A stretch of 40,028 bases of DNA from Ammonifex thiophilus (GTDB lineage: Bacteria > Bacillota > Desulfotomaculia > Desulfotomaculales > Ammonificaceae). Positions 19,101-27,489 of this stretch are shown one piece after another. Position numbers and translations under genes: made by a program. Numbering within the stretch: position 1 is the first letter of the stretch; each line of letters opens with the position of its first letter. Under the pieces are notes generated by a model that did no database searches, was not told the DNA's origin, and saw only the letters and a list, made by a program, of their open reading frames with translations. The stretch lies in NCBI RefSeq assembly GCF_003368535.1, contig NZ_QSLN01000014.1, forward strand, positions 1 through 40,028. The letters run 5' to 3'.

Positions 19101-19496
19101 ATGGCCAACCGAGCCTGGGACTGGTTGAAGCAGGCCGAGCGCGACCTAGCGCACGCCGAGCGCTCGGCTCTTCAGGGCGACCACGAGTGGGCTTGCTTTG
19201 CCGCTCACCAGGCGGCGGAAAAAGCGGTCAAAGCTTTGCACCTTTACATGGGGCAGGAAGCGTGGGGGTATGTGGTGGCCAGGCTTCTGAGGCTGCTACC
19301 CCCTGAGTTGTCGGTTCCTACGGAGTTGATAGAAAAGGCACGGGTGCTCGACAACTTCTATATTCCCACCCGGTACCCCAACACCCACGCAGAAGGAGCG
19401 CCGTTTGAGCACTACGGGCCGATTCAAAGTGGAGAGGCGATAAAATATGCCCGTGAGATCGTTGCGTTCGCCCGTACTAAGATGGCCCGACCGTGA
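19101..19496 (+). CDS. HEPN-domain protein (HEPN/MNT toxin-antitoxin)
   Basis: 131-residue helical protein. Motifs [13 protein letters not shown] and [18 protein letters not shown] are typical of the HEPN fold, and RYPNTH fits the R-x4-H RNase motif. In HEPN/MNT pairs the HEPN protein is usually the ribonuclease toxin, inactivated by the adjacent nucleotidyltransferase. It begins 3 nt after the phosphohexomutase stop and overlaps the MNT gene by 50 bp. Confidence 0.85.
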   Translation: MANRAWDWLKQAERDLAHAERSALQGDHEWACFAAHQAAEKAVKALHLYMGQEAWGYVVARLLRLLPPELSVPTELIEKARVLDNFYIPTRYPNTHAEGAPFEHYGPIQSGEAIKYAREIVAFARTKMARP

Positions 19497-19854
19497 AGAG
19501 GTGGACCAGGCGGTTCGCCGCTGGGCCCGGGAGGTAGCCCAGGCCCGGCCGGAAGTGGTATGCATCGGCTACTTCGGTTCCTACGCCCGGGGAGACTGGG
19601 GGGTAGGGAGCGACCTCGACCTGATCATAGTGGTGAAAGAGTCCAGGCTTCCTTTCGAGCGGCGGGGCGTCGAGTGGGATACCACCCAACTCCCGGTTCC
19701 GGTCGACCTCTTGGTTTACACCGAGGAGGAGTGGAAAGAGCTTCTCGGCAGCGGGAGCAGGTTTGCTCGGGTGCTGCGCGAGGAAACCGTGTGGGTTCAT
19801 CCGGATACCACCTCGAACCGCACGCCGCCGAAGTTGCCCCCGGGCAGGACGTAG
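19447..19854 (+). CDS. MNT-type nucleotidyltransferase (antitoxin partner of HEPN)
   Basis: 135 residues. The nucleotidyltransferase signature is [22 protein letters not shown] (GSxxRG then SDxDL), and the third acidic residue is in PVDLLVY. The ATG at 19447 follows GTGGAGAGG at good spacing, although it lies inside the HEPN gene. Its last 58 bp are antisense to the convergent stalk-domain gene. Confidence 0.85.
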   Translation: MPVRSLRSPVLRWPDREEVDQAVRRWAREVAQARPEVVCIGYFGSYARGDWGVGSDLDLIIVVKESRLPFERRGVEWDTTQLPVPVDLLVYTEEEWKELLGSGSRFARVLREETVWVHPDTTSNRTPPKLPPGRT

Positions 19855-21263
19855 CGGAAGGTAAAGGTGGGGGAGTCGTCCATCTGGATTTCCCAGCTTT
19901 GCCCCCGCGTTATGCCCGGCAGAGCCCGCCACCCTTCCTTCGGGGTGTAAAGCACGATGCGAGCGTAATTGTTGGCGTCGGCCTGCCAGTTGGGGGTGAT
20001 GCGCAACTTCCTCCCCCCGGGATTAGAGATGGTTATCTCGTAAACCATCCCGTAATTACCGCCCAGGTAGGGGTAACCCAGGTAACCGGCGGCGGCCCGG
20101 TCGTACTCGCCCAGGTTGTAGCGGGGCAGCCACTCGGAGAGGACGAAGCAAGGGAGCTCCGCCGCCTCGATCGGGTTGGCGTTGCGCAAGTGGTCGTAGC
20201 CGTAAAGCCCCGTAGTGACGCCGGGGTCCATCTCCCGGTCCCGCGGGAGTTTAAAGGCCGCCGCGGCTATTTCCTGGTCGGAAACCTCTTTGAGCGAGCT
20301 CGGGTCCAGGTGAAAGACCCGGAGCTTCAGGGTTCCCCTCTCCACCTCGAGCTTGGCCTTGCCCCAGGCCAGAAAGTTTTCCGGGGCTTTCTCCACCATG
20401 AGCAGGGCATAACCCCCGGCCGGGAGCTCCAGCTTCCCGGCCCCCTTGCCGCGGAAAAAGTCCACCAGGCCTTCGGAGGTCAAATCGATAGCGTGCTCGG
20501 CCCGGTCTTTGCCCGAGACTTTGCCTGTGATTTTGACCGTGGCTGAAGAGGAGCTGGGGTTGTAGAGGGCCACGCCGACCAGTTTGGTTTTGCCTCCGGG
20601 CGGAATGATGTGGAAGAACTCCACCCCATACCTTTCCCCGGCGTTTAGAGTCTGCTCGATGGTGTAGCCGCCCCGGTCGGGAAGGAACTCAGGCTGGTTG
20701 GAGAAAATGTACTTGTCGCCGCCGCGGGTGAAGCGCAGGGCCATGATGGGGTTAAGCTTTACGGTAGCCTTTTGGCTTTCCGGATCCCAAGATACCGTGG
20801 CACCGAAAGCTTCGGCCACTCCACGCACGGGCACCAGGACCCGACCGTTTTCATCCAGAATAGGAGTGGTCCCTAGACGCATTTTCGCGCGAGCCACCTT
20901 ATCCGGAGCTGTGGGGTCGGGCAGGTTACGGAGCAGGAAGTTCTCATAAAGCCAAAGCTGAATGTAAGTGCAGGTGTAGCAGCCGGGAGGCGCCTCGATT
21001 CTCACCTCTCCGGTACTCGGATCCCAGGAAACACCCGACTCCTTCACCCCCAGAGCGTAGGCCAGAAAGCGCACCGGGACCAGGAGATGCCCATTCTCTA
21101 TGCGGGGAACGGTGTCCATGGAAAAGGACTTGCCGTCCACCCAGTAGGTCTTGCTGCCGATGGTAAATTCCACCGTTCTGACGGCGGCCCAGGAGAGAGA
21201 CGGGAACAGGAACACCGCCGCTAGGAGGCTTGTGGCCAGGGCGAAAACCTTACCTTTCGCCAC
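19797..21263 (-). CDS. Secreted stalk-domain (copper amine oxidase N-terminal-like) protein
   Basis: About 488 residues with a signal peptide (hydrophobic [19 protein letters not shown]). Two stalk-type repeats follow: [21 protein letters not shown]...[12 protein letters not shown] and [34 protein letters not shown]. These repeats are common in surface proteins of Clostridia and do not imply oxidase activity. The remaining ~330 residues are beta-rich and unrecognised. I chose GTG 21263 because GAGGGGAGG lies 7 nt upstream; a GTG/ATG start at 21281 has no such site. Confidence 0.75.
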   Translation of the reverse strand: MAKGKVFALATSLLAAVFLFPSLSWAAVRTVEFTIGSKTYWVDGKSFSMDTVPRIENGHLLVPVRFLAYALGVKESGVSWDPSTGEVRIEAPPGCYTCTYIQLWLYENFLLRNLPDPTAPDKVARAKMRLGTTPILDENGRVLVPVRGVAEAFGATVSWDPESQKATVKLNPIMALRFTRGGDKYIFSNQPEFLPDRGGYTIEQTLNAGERYGVEFFHIIPPGGKTKLVGVALYNPSSSSATVKITGKVSGKDRAEHAIDLTSEGLVDFFRGKGAGKLELPAGGYALLMVEKAPENFLAWGKAKLEVERGTLKLRVFHLDPSSLKEVSDQEIAAAAFKLPRDREMDPGVTTGLYGYDHLRNANPIEAAELPCFVLSEWLPRYNLGEYDRAAAGYLGYPYLGGNYGMVYEITISNPGGRKLRITPNWQADANNYARIVLYTPKEGWRALPGITRGQSWEIQMDDSPTFTFRYVLPGGNFGGVRFEVVSG

Positions 21264-21334
21264 CTCGATCCCTCCCCTCATAGTAGGGAGTATACCACAA
21301 AACCGGCTTCCGTCCTGCCACGGGGTAAACTTTC

Positions 21335-21343
21335 TGTTATAAT
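21335..21343 (+). promoter_or_regulatory. Extended -10 promoter of the VapBC pair
   Basis: TGTTATAAT, 22 nt before the GTG start. GGAGGTGA follows as the ribosome-binding site. Confidence 0.55.
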
Positions 21344-21364
21344 TGGGGCAGGAGGTGACAGATA

Positions 21365-21568
21365 GTGAAGACGACTTTATATGTTGACCGAAAATTGCTG
21401 CAGGAAGCTATGGAGCTGGCGGGGTTCAAGAGCTTCACCGAAACCATAGAGGCAGCTCTTAAGGAGTTCGTTCGCCGTAAAAAGCTGGAGAAGCTTGCGG
21501 AAGCCCTGGGCCGGACGGAACTGGCGCTCGACGACCGCCTCTTGGAGGAGCTGCGCAGGGATGAGTGA
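21365..21568 (+). CDS. VapB-type ribbon-helix-helix antitoxin
   Basis: 67 residues. The N-terminal beta strand MKTTLYVDRKLLQEAMELAG, then SFTETIEAALKEFVRRKKLEKL, is typical of the VapB/DUF2191 ribbon-helix-helix. The acidic C-terminal tail (LDDRLLEELRRDE) would block the toxin. Starts at GTG 21365 and overlaps the toxin start by 8 bp. Confidence 0.85.
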   Translation: MKTTLYVDRKLLQEAMELAGFKSFTETIEAALKEFVRRKKLEKLAEALGRTELALDDRLLEELRRDE

Positions 21569-21980
21569 GCGCTATCTGGTGGACACTTCGGTCTGGATCG
21601 AGGCTCTGCGGCCGAAGGGACAGCAGGAAGTTGTTAGATGGCTAAAAGAGGCGCTTTTGCGGGAAGCCGTGGTGCTTGCTCCACCGGTAAAGACGGAAAT
21701 CCTCTTGGGAGCGAAAGATGAGAGGCAGTTCGCGGAACTGAGTGGGGTGCTGGATGCTTTGCCGCTGCTGGGACACAAAGATGCGGTGTGGGAACGCGCC
21801 GCTTCTTTAGGTTTCAGGCTCAGACGGCTGGGCCTGGTAGTTCCTTTGGTGGACCTGCTCATAGCTTCATGGGCCCTCGTAAACGACTGCACCTTGGTCC
21901 ACCGTGACCGGCACTTCGGGTTGATCGCTAACGTGGCCCCGGAATTAAAGCTTTTAGATCTGTCCGGTTTTTCCCGCTAG
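21561..21980 (+). CDS. VapC-type PIN-domain ribonuclease toxin
   Basis: 139-residue PIN domain. Acidic active-site residues: Asp in YLVDTSVWIE, Glu in PPVKTEILLG, Asp in VPLVDLLIASWAL, and Asp in HRDRHFGLI. ATG 21561 overlaps the end of the antitoxin gene, the usual VapBC arrangement. Confidence 0.88.
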   Translation: MSERYLVDTSVWIEALRPKGQQEVVRWLKEALLREAVVLAPPVKTEILLGAKDERQFAELSGVLDALPLLGHKDAVWERAASLGFRLRRLGLVVPLVDLLIASWALVNDCTLVHRDRHFGLIANVAPELKLLDLSGFSR

Positions 21981-22033
21981 GTTTTGGGCTTTTGCAGGCT
22001 TCCTCGGGTTGGCAAGCCTAAAGTAGCTGACTG

Positions 22034-22042
22034 TGCTAAAAT
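22034..22042 (+). promoter_or_regulatory. Extended -10 promoter of the second MNT gene
   Basis: TGCTAAAAT. Its presence argues against an in-frame start at GTG 22033 and for GTG 22081. Confidence 0.5.
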
Positions 22043-22080
22043 TGAGGCTAAATACCGGGTTTAGAGAGGCGGGGACTTCG

Positions 22081-22458
22081 GTGGACATAGCTCAGGTGCG
22101 CTGGTTCCTCCTGGAAAGGGAAGAAAGACGGCGGCAGGTTAGAGAGCAGGCCCGCCGGCAGCTCATCGCGCAGCTCAAGCAGATCCTGGAAGAAGTGCTG
22201 CCCTCCTTTCCGGTCGAAAGGGCCTACCTTTACGGCTCCGTGCTTACCGGACGCTGGCATCCCGAATCGGACCTGGACCTGGCAGTAGAAGGCAACCTTT
22301 CGCCCGAGGAATTTTTCCGGCTGTGGATAGAACTTGATCGGCGGCTGGAGCCGGAAGTTGACCTGCGGGAGCTGGAAAAGTTGCCTTTCCGGGAGAAAGT
22401 GCAGCGCGAAGGGATGGTAGTGTATGTAAAGAAAGGGCTCTTCTTCTTGGTGAGATAG
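22081..22458 (+). CDS. MNT-type nucleotidyltransferase
   Basis: 125 residues. The helical N-terminus (REERRRQVREQARRQLIAQL) is followed by the nucleotidyltransferase motif YLYGSVLTGRWHPESDLDLAVEG and the third Asp in EPEVDLREL. I chose GTG 22081 after AGAGGCGGGGA because the upstream in-frame region holds the promoter. Such proteins are normally antitoxins of a HEPN partner; no intact HEPN gene follows, only a broken frame. Confidence 0.8.
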   Translation: MDIAQVRWFLLEREERRRQVREQARRQLIAQLKQILEEVLPSFPVERAYLYGSVLTGRWHPESDLDLAVEGNLSPEEFFRLWIELDRRLEPEVDLRELEKLPFREKVQREGMVVYVKKGLFFLVR

Positions 22459-22592
22459 AGGATACGAACCGGCGGCAGGCTCGACTCTACGAAAGGCTTG
22501 AGCAAAGCTGGCAAAAGTACCAGAAATCCGGCGATTACAGCTATCTGGTAGAAGCTAACCAGTTTGCTAAACTATCCTTGATGATTGCCTAA
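22440..22592 (+). pseudogene. Broken small ORF after the MNT gene
   Basis: In the frame overlapping the end of the MNT gene a protein-like stretch can be read (EIEDTNRRQARLYERLEQS, then WQKYQKSGDYSYLVEANQFA) up to TAA 22590-22592. No ATG, GTG or TTG start is available in that frame. It reads like a conserved small helical protein or C-terminal extension whose start was lost, or which is joined to MNT by a -1 shift. Confidence 0.4.
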
Positions 22593-22660
22593 TACATCGA
22601 GGTACTGCGGAATACGTGCGTACAGGGTGGTAAAGAAAACAGGGGAGGTGCTTTCCCGCC

Positions 22661-23632
22661 TTGATACTGACTACCAGTCTGAGACTCCCTGACAAACTGG
22701 TAGGGCCCTTGATGAACTTCACTGCCCTGGGCCTTAAGCTTCAGGAGCAGGTGCTGGAGAAGTACTGGTCGTGCGATGGGCTTGAAAAGGCGGCGTCCCA
22801 CCGGGGCAAGATCTGGAAGCTTCTTGACACAGAGCTTCCCCGTTCGCAAGACTTCTATATTCCCAGCCGCGTTTGGCGCTCTATCTTAGAGTCGGCAGGA
22901 CGTCTCTTGTGCTCCATGGCCGAGAGGAAGCGCGTCTTCGAGCTCCTTTTGCCGCTTTTCAACGGGAAAGCCAGAGACGCCGCAAAGAAACTCTACGATT
23001 TGCTCAAAGAGGACGGGGAGCGGGAAAAGCTCGGGTACCTCTTCAACGTGGCCGAAGCCATGGCCAGCTTCTACGCGGAACACGAGAGGCTGCCCCAGGA
23101 CTTCTTCGAGCTTCAAAGGAGGCCCGAACCTAAAAAGTTCACCTTCACGGCTTCTGCGGACGACGGCCCAGAGCAGGGGCAGGTGATGAAGTACGAATGC
23201 AACGGGAAAGTCCTGCGGGGCCGGGTGAAGCTTCCAACTCGACCTGAGCTTGAGTCAGAGAAGGACTGGGAGTGGTTTCCCTTCGAGGTCGAACTGCCAG
23301 AAGAGCTTAAAGAGAAGCTGGCCCGAGGAGCCAGGCTTCACGCTCCCGACCTGAGGTTGAAGCGCAAGTCCTCGGGCAAGCTCATAGCCCTGCTCGACGT
23401 CAAGGTGGAGGTGCCGGAAAAAGCACCTTCGGGCGAAAAAGACCGGGCGCTGGGCTGTGATTGGGGGCAAAGAAAGCTCATCACCGGCACCGTACTCCAG
23501 GGGGAGACACAACTCACTCCTCCCTTCTTCGTCTTCTGGCAGGCCTTAAAAGCTAAGCTCTTCCGCATCCGGACCGGGATAAGCCAGCTCCAAAAGATAC
23601 GCGACCGCGAGAGTCAGAAGGCAGGCGAATGA
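22661..23632 (+). pseudogene. TnpB-like RuvC protein, 3' truncated
   Basis: 323 residues in one frame. The N-terminal ~265 residues fit the helical/wedge part of a TnpB/Cas12-like nuclease. RuvC-I is present (ALGCDWGQRKLITGTVL, catalytic Asp near residue 267). The sequence then runs LFRIRTGISQLQKIRD and stops at TGA 23630. RuvC-II, the zinc finger and RuvC-III are all missing, and no remnant of them is found before or after the second TnpB. The coding sequence itself is undamaged. Start TTG 22661 after AGGGGAGG is tentative. The pre-RuvC part is longer than in many small TnpBs. Confidence 0.65.
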
Positions 23633-23635
23633 GGC

Positions 23636-24481
23636 ATGCCGCACCTTCACGGCCCGTGCAAGACCCTGCGCGTGAGGTGCCTTATAGGAGAGGAAACCTC
23701 CCGCCTGCTCCAGGCTACCGTGTGCCTCTACCGGCAGGTCGTCTCCTTCTACCTCCAGCTTTTCCACGACCACCAGGAGTTGCTGGAAAGGGGCGACTGG
23801 CTCAGGCAGGCGGAGCTACTCACCCACCGCACCAGAGACAACCCCGACCCGCTCTATCCCTTTGACGCAGAGTTCCCCAACCTTCCTTCCGGCTTCAGGC
23901 GTGCGGCCATTGCCGAAGCGCGGGGCATAGCCCTCTCCTGGAAAAGCAACTACGAGAGGTGGCAGAGGCGCAGGCAGAAGCACGAGGAGCGCAACCGGAA
24001 GAGGGTAGAAAAGGGGGAAAAGCCCGTGCCTTTCACCGAGAGGCCGCCCGTGTTTCCCGGCGAGGTGCGCACCTGGCCCACGTACTACGCGACGGAGTTG
24101 AGGCGGCTGGACGAAAGGCACATTTTGCTGAAGGTCTTCACGGGCCGGTCTTTCGGCTACCGGAAGGTGGTGTTGCTCGACCCGCTGGAGGTCCCCGAAA
24201 GGTACGAAGCGGGTTCGCCGTGCCTCGTCAAGAAGAGGCACGGGTGGGAGCTCCACTTCCCCCCTCTTCCAGGTACGGTCCCCCGTCCAGGACCAGGTCC
24301 TGGGGGGCTACTTCTTCCTTCTGGCGGAGGCGCTGAAGAGCGGCGACTCCGGCCGGGCAAGCGTTCTCAAGAAGACCATCGTGCGGCACCTCATAAGGCA
24401 AGACCCTTCCTTCAGGATATGCGTGGCCGACCTGGGGCTGGAGCACCACGCGGTGGTGACGGTGCGGGATACCGAAGGTAG
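23636..24481 (+). pseudogene. Second TnpB, N-terminal part (before frameshift)
   Basis: Begins at ATG 23636, 3 nt after the truncated TnpB stop and in the same frame. It encodes a TnpB N-terminus (KTLRVRCLIGEETSRLLQAT), a basic helical region (NYERWQRRRQKHEERNRKR) and wedge strands ending at KKRHGWELHFP. At a run of six C (24259-24264) the sensible reading shifts by +1. After that this frame is Pro/Gly/Arg-rich nonsense to 24481. Correcting one base would give a ~468-residue TnpB with the following ORF. Confidence 0.7.
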
Positions 24482-25043
24482 GGTCCTGGCGGTTCGGTTC
24501 TTGCCGGGTGCGAAGGACAGCCGCCTTAGGAAGCGGTATCTCGAAAAGGTGGTCAACCTCCAGAAGCAGACCCGCGTCATACCTGAGGGGGAGACTTTTG
24601 CCCGCGACCTCTGGGAGAAGATAACCAACTTCAACGACTACTTGGCGCACTGGGTGTCGCGGCAGATAGTCGATTTTGCGGCTCTGCACGGCGCAAAAAT
24701 CATTGTCTTTGAGAACCTCAGAAATTTCCGGCCTGAGAAGGGCACGAGGTCGCACCGCCTCAACCAGAAGCTGGGGTACTGGTTGAGGAGGGGCCGCATC
24801 GTGCGGTATACAGAGTACAAGGCCCTGCACGCCGGAGTTCTGGTGGTGAGGGTCAGCCCCGCGAACACCTCCCGGAGGTGCCCGCTGTGCGGGGAGCTTT
24901 CCATAGAGCGGTACACTCCTGGGAGGGAAAACGGGAATAAGCTGGCCCGCTGCACGGCGTGCGGCAAAGTCAAGGACGTGAGTGCGGACTTTTTAGCCAC
25001 GGAGAACATCTTCGACCGGTTCCTGTGCGTGTACGCGTCTTAA
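24381..25043 (+). pseudogene. Second TnpB, C-terminal RuvC part (after frameshift)
   Basis: Protein-like reading in this frame begins near 24285 (VQDQVLGGYFFLLAEALKSG). It contains RuvC-I Asp in CVADLGLEHHAVVTV, RuvC-II Glu in KIIVFENLRNF, a zinc finger with CPLCGE and CTACGK pairs, and RuvC-III Asp in SADFLATENIF. All catalytic residues are present, so the nuclease could work if the frame is restored or the shift is bypassed. TnpB is the RNA-guided nuclease of IS200/IS605-type elements. No TnpA transposase is present. Confidence 0.75.
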
Positions 25044-25297
25044 GACCCTTCCGGCGACGGAGGGGCAGCCGTGTCAGGGGCAGGGGAAAGTTCTCCTGCG
25101 GCCTACAGGGCAGCGCGGCGCGAGGCGGGAACCCGCTGGCTGCTTGCACCCGGTAAACTAGGGAGGGCCGGCAGTTGGGCCTACGGCCCGGGGACTGCTC
25201 CCTCCCTGTACCCGGGGCAGGCACGAAGCCTGAGGGCCCATGTAGCCACTCAGGGATAACCTGGCTGAAGCCCCTGACTTCAGTCAGGAAAGGTTCA
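25044..25297 (+). ncRNA. Candidate omegaRNA (reRNA) and IS605-type right end
   Basis: GC-rich non-coding stretch directly after the TnpB stop. It folds by eye into nested stems: AGGGAGG (25160-25166) with CCTCCCT (25201-25207), inside it CAGT/ACTG, and GGGCC-TAC-GGCCC (25177-25189). It ends in a terminal hairpin CCTGAC-TTCA-GTCAGG (25273-25288) and AAAGGTTCAC, the form typical of IS605-family right ends. In known systems TnpB processes the overlapping 3' RNA, and the guide is the sequence just outside the right end (from about 25298). Position and fold support this; expression is unknown. Confidence 0.55.
25258..25297 (+). repeat. Right-end hairpin of TnpB element
   Basis: Outer stem AACCT...AGGTT encloses the 6-bp stem CCTGAC/GTCAGG with a TTCA loop. 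It shares the core GCCCCTGA with the hairpin at 26964-26980. The same AGGTTCAC end occurs again at 27482-27489. Confidence 0.6.
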
Positions 25298-25457
25298 CAA
25301 AGGCCCTGCGGCTGAAGGAACTCTGGGCCGCCGATTGCCAATCTTTCACCGGCTTTCTCAGGAAGCTGGCAAAGAAGTTTGAGGAAAAAGAAATACTTGG
25401 CGCTGGTGCTAACGTTGCGGTCGGTACAGGGAAATTTTCTTTTTTCTGGTTCTGGGG

Positions 25458-25994
25458 GTGGTTTCATTGGCCAGGCGAGAGGTCTGCATCGCTTGTGGGA
25501 ACACGGGCGATTTCCCGCACCGGGTGAAAGTGGGAAGCGCGGAGCTCGTCCTATGCGGCCGTTGTTTTAGCGAAGCCCAAGATTTCCTGGCCCTGTCTGA
25601 GACCGATCCCCCCGTCATCGCAGTAGCGAAGCTCCTTGCCCTTAGGAACCCTAGGAAGCGACCGCGTGCGGTGGAGAGGATGCGGGCCGCCGGGGTGGAA
25701 GTACCCTGGAAAGGGAACGAGGGACAGGTGGAGTTCTTCCACGCCCTGGTCCGGAAGCGGAGGAAGGAAGTCGAAGCTGAGGCGAGGAGAAGGAAGGCTG
25801 AAGCCGGGGCGCTGAATCACAAATACGCATGGTTGGAAGAGATCGAGGAATTCCTGGAGAAAGAGGTCGAGAACCGGGGCATGGAGTGGGAGATAGACGA
25901 CTGGGGGGCGGACGGGCAAAAACCAGTATGTGGTCAAAGTCGGGATTTATCCTTGGGGGAAGACCTTCCTCGAGGGCACGCCGGAAGAGCTTAA
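25458..25994 (+). CDS. Zinc-ribbon protein of unknown function, N-terminal part
   Basis: Frame starting at GTG 25458 (or a nearby TTG). It has CIACG and CGRC pairs (residues ~11-36) suggesting a zinc ribbon, then a basic, coiled helical segment (KRRKEVEAEARRRKAEAG) and an acidic stretch ending MEWEIDDWG. At a run of six G (25904-25909) the meaningful reading moves by +1 into the next ORF; the rest of this frame is noise. I do not recognise the family. Upstream, another frame from about 25291 (FTKALRLKELWAADCQSFT) also looks protein-like, so the true N-terminus may be lost to the insertion. Confidence 0.55.
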   Translation: MVSLARREVCIACGNTGDFPHRVKVGSAELVLCGRCFSEAQDFLALSETDPPVIAVAKLLALRNPRKRPRAVERMRAAGVEVPWKGNEGQVEFFHALVRKRRKEVEAEARRRKAEAGALNHKYAWLEEIEEFLEKEVENRGMEWEIDDWGADGQKPVCGQSRDLSLGEDLPRGHAGRA

Positions 25995-26934
25995 AGAAGC
26001 GGTGTCTGAGATTGTTGAGATGACGGAGTCCGCCAGGTGGCGCTGTCCTTTCTGCGGGGCGGAGTTGTCCTGGCGTGAGGTGATTGAGGAAGAGCGGTGC
26101 CCCTGCGGCGCCCGCTTCCGGAGGGCAGGCTTCTGGAATGCAACCGGTTCCACGCATGACAACGAGGCCTGGGAGGAGATAGGCAGGCGGGCCCTTTCCC
26201 TTGTTCCGAAGCGGGGCAGGGAGCTGTACCAGACACTGCTCGACATCGGAGTCTATGTCGAAGACCTGTTCGATGGTGTGGCCTACCTGGGGAGGGTTTT
26301 CGGCGTGCCCACCTACGCCTTGCGGGGAGTTCTGCGGCCAAAGCCGAAGGAAGAAGTCGCCAGGAGACCGACCAACGCCCTCCGCATCTTCCTGTGGGAG
26401 TCCGGTTTTTCACCTCGCCTTTGCAGGCTTTGTCACGCCAGGCTCGACTGGTGGGAGGGAAGTATCGGCGATGTGCGGGTAGAAGTTTGCCCTTCCCACC
26501 CCGGATGTGGGGGAGGGGTGGCGGTGAGCATCGAGGTAAAGGACGTTCCCCTGCGTGGAAAATGGTTAGAGCTGCCGGATGAAGAACAGGACGGGTTGTA
26601 CGAGGCCTGGGCGTGGTGGCTCCTAGACAACGGGGAAGAAGGGGAGTACGAAGTGACGGACTGCCTGGATCTGAGCGACCACGAGACCAGTGAGGGCTTC
26701 GTCTGGAGGCCTACGGCGGAGGCAGGCCTACCGCTCACCGGGGAGGACTGGGAAGCTGTCCTCCGCCGTGGCCTAGAAGTCTACGAAGAGAAAGTGAGGC
26801 GTTTCCTCTCTGAATTTTTCGAGAGCCGGGGGAAGGAAAGGGCCTTTCAGATGGAACTCTCACCGGGGGAATCGGAAGGGGAACCGGGTTTCCGTGCTCC
26901 GATCCCCCGGCATCGGACGGAGAAGCCATCATGA
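25930..26934 (+). CDS. Zinc-ribbon protein of unknown function, C-terminal part
   Basis: 334 residues in the frame +1 to the previous ORF. The frame is sensible from about 25910 (RTGKNQYVVKVGIYPWGKTF). It holds a second Cys cluster (CPFCG ... CPCG, residues ~39-58) and a third (CRLCH ... CPSHPGC, ~155-183), then an acidic region and a C-terminal helix. Joined with the N-terminal part it would be a ~490-residue protein with three probable zinc-binding sites. That suggests nucleic-acid or protein binding, but no catalytic motif is seen. It is flanked by IS605-like hairpins at 25273 and 26965, so it may be cargo or a disrupted neighbour. Confidence 0.55.
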   Translation: MVKVGIYPWGKTFLEGTPEELKEAVSEIVEMTESARWRCPFCGAELSWREVIEEERCPCGARFRRAGFWNATGSTHDNEAWEEIGRRALSLVPKRGRELYQTLLDIGVYVEDLFDGVAYLGRVFGVPTYALRGVLRPKPKEEVARRPTNALRIFLWESGFSPRLCRLCHARLDWWEGSIGDVRVEVCPSHPGCGGGVAVSIEVKDVPLRGKWLELPDEEQDGLYEAWAWWLLDNGEEGEYEVTDCLDLSDHETSEGFVWRPTAEAGLPLTGEDWEAVLRRGLEVYEEKVRRFLSEFFESRGKERAFQMELSPGESEGEPGFRAPIPRHRTEKPS

Positions 26935-26960
26935 ACTCCACGATTAAAGGGTTTTTTTCA

Positions 26961-26987
26961 ACAGCCCCTGAAGTCAGGGGCCACAAG
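26961..26987 (+). repeat. IS605-type left-end-like hairpin
   Basis: CCCCTGA-AG-TCAGGGG (26965-26980), a perfect 7-bp inverted repeat preceded by TTTTTTTCAACAG and followed by CCACAAG. It resembles the hairpin at 27229 (CCCC...CTGAAG...GGGG then CTTG). No matching tnpB follows, so it is a solitary element end. Confidence 0.5.
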
Positions 26988-27008
26988 CTAAGTTGTTTTT
27001 AGCCTGGT

Positions 27009-27242
27009 GTGGTGTGCAGTTTTTTGCCTTGGCCATTAAAAAGGCTTTTATCTATTTTAAAGGACAAAGGCAGGAAAGGGAAGCCGCCCGGCGAAGAATT
27101 AACAAGTGGAGAGGATGCCGATGGAAAGGCTTTTGAAGAGATAGCTTCTACCGGTAGAAAAACCTATACCTACGCCGACTACTGCCGGCTCCCCGAGGGG
27201 GCACCTTATCAACTCATCGGTGGTCATAGACCCCACGGCTGA
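27009..27242 (+). pseudogene. Uma2-family (DUF820) protein, N-terminal fragment
   Basis: The end of this frame reads RKTYTYADYCRLPEGAPYQLIGG, the recognisable start of Uma2/PD-(D/E)XK-type proteins. It is cut after LIGG, where the hairpin of the 27228-27489 element begins. The catalytic middle (~90-110 residues) is absent. The upstream 40 residues are not conserved-looking and the start is unclear. Confidence 0.65.
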
Positions 27243-27489
27243 AGCCGGGGGCTTGTCCTCCAGGTTTCAGCCGCAGGCCTAAAAAGGGCCTCGCTATGAC
27301 CAGCCTCAGAGGCCCGACCCGAAGGGCAAGGGGATGAAGGCCCTACGTTACTGGGGAGAGCCAGAGTTCGCACGACTTTAGGTGCTCCTCCAGCTCCAGG
27401 CTCTGCAACCCGGCGGTTAAACAGCGAGCTGGGGGCCAAGCCGGCAGTGCCGCCGGGAGAAGGCCGCCCGGTAACATTGGCGAGGAGGT
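27228..27489 (+). mobile_element. ~260-bp non-autonomous IS605-like element
   Basis: Left end is a hairpin (CCCCACGGCTGAAGCCGGGGGCTTGT, from 27231); right end is GAGGAGGTTCAC (27478-27489), matching the right end of the TnpB element. The interior has no ORF but several inverted repeats, for example GGGCCTC/GAGGCCC (about 27285-27315) and GGCC-TAAAAAG-GGCC. It resembles a PATE/MITE-type derivative that retains ends and RNA structure. It interrupts the Uma2-like gene. Confidence 0.5.

Noticed and set aside
19560-20546. 328-aa plus-strand ORF opposite the stalk-domain gene
   Set aside because: It overlaps the well-supported MNT and stalk-domain genes in other frames and reads as Gly/Arg/Val-rich shadow sequence.
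19797-21263. Copper amine oxidase activity
   Set aside because: Only the stalk-type N-terminal repeats are present; no catalytic oxidase domain with the topaquinone motif was seen.
22661-25300. A type V CRISPR-Cas locus
   Set aside because: No direct-repeat array, cas1, cas2 or cas4 is visible nearby. The second protein and the hairpin ends fit an IS605-type TnpB element better.
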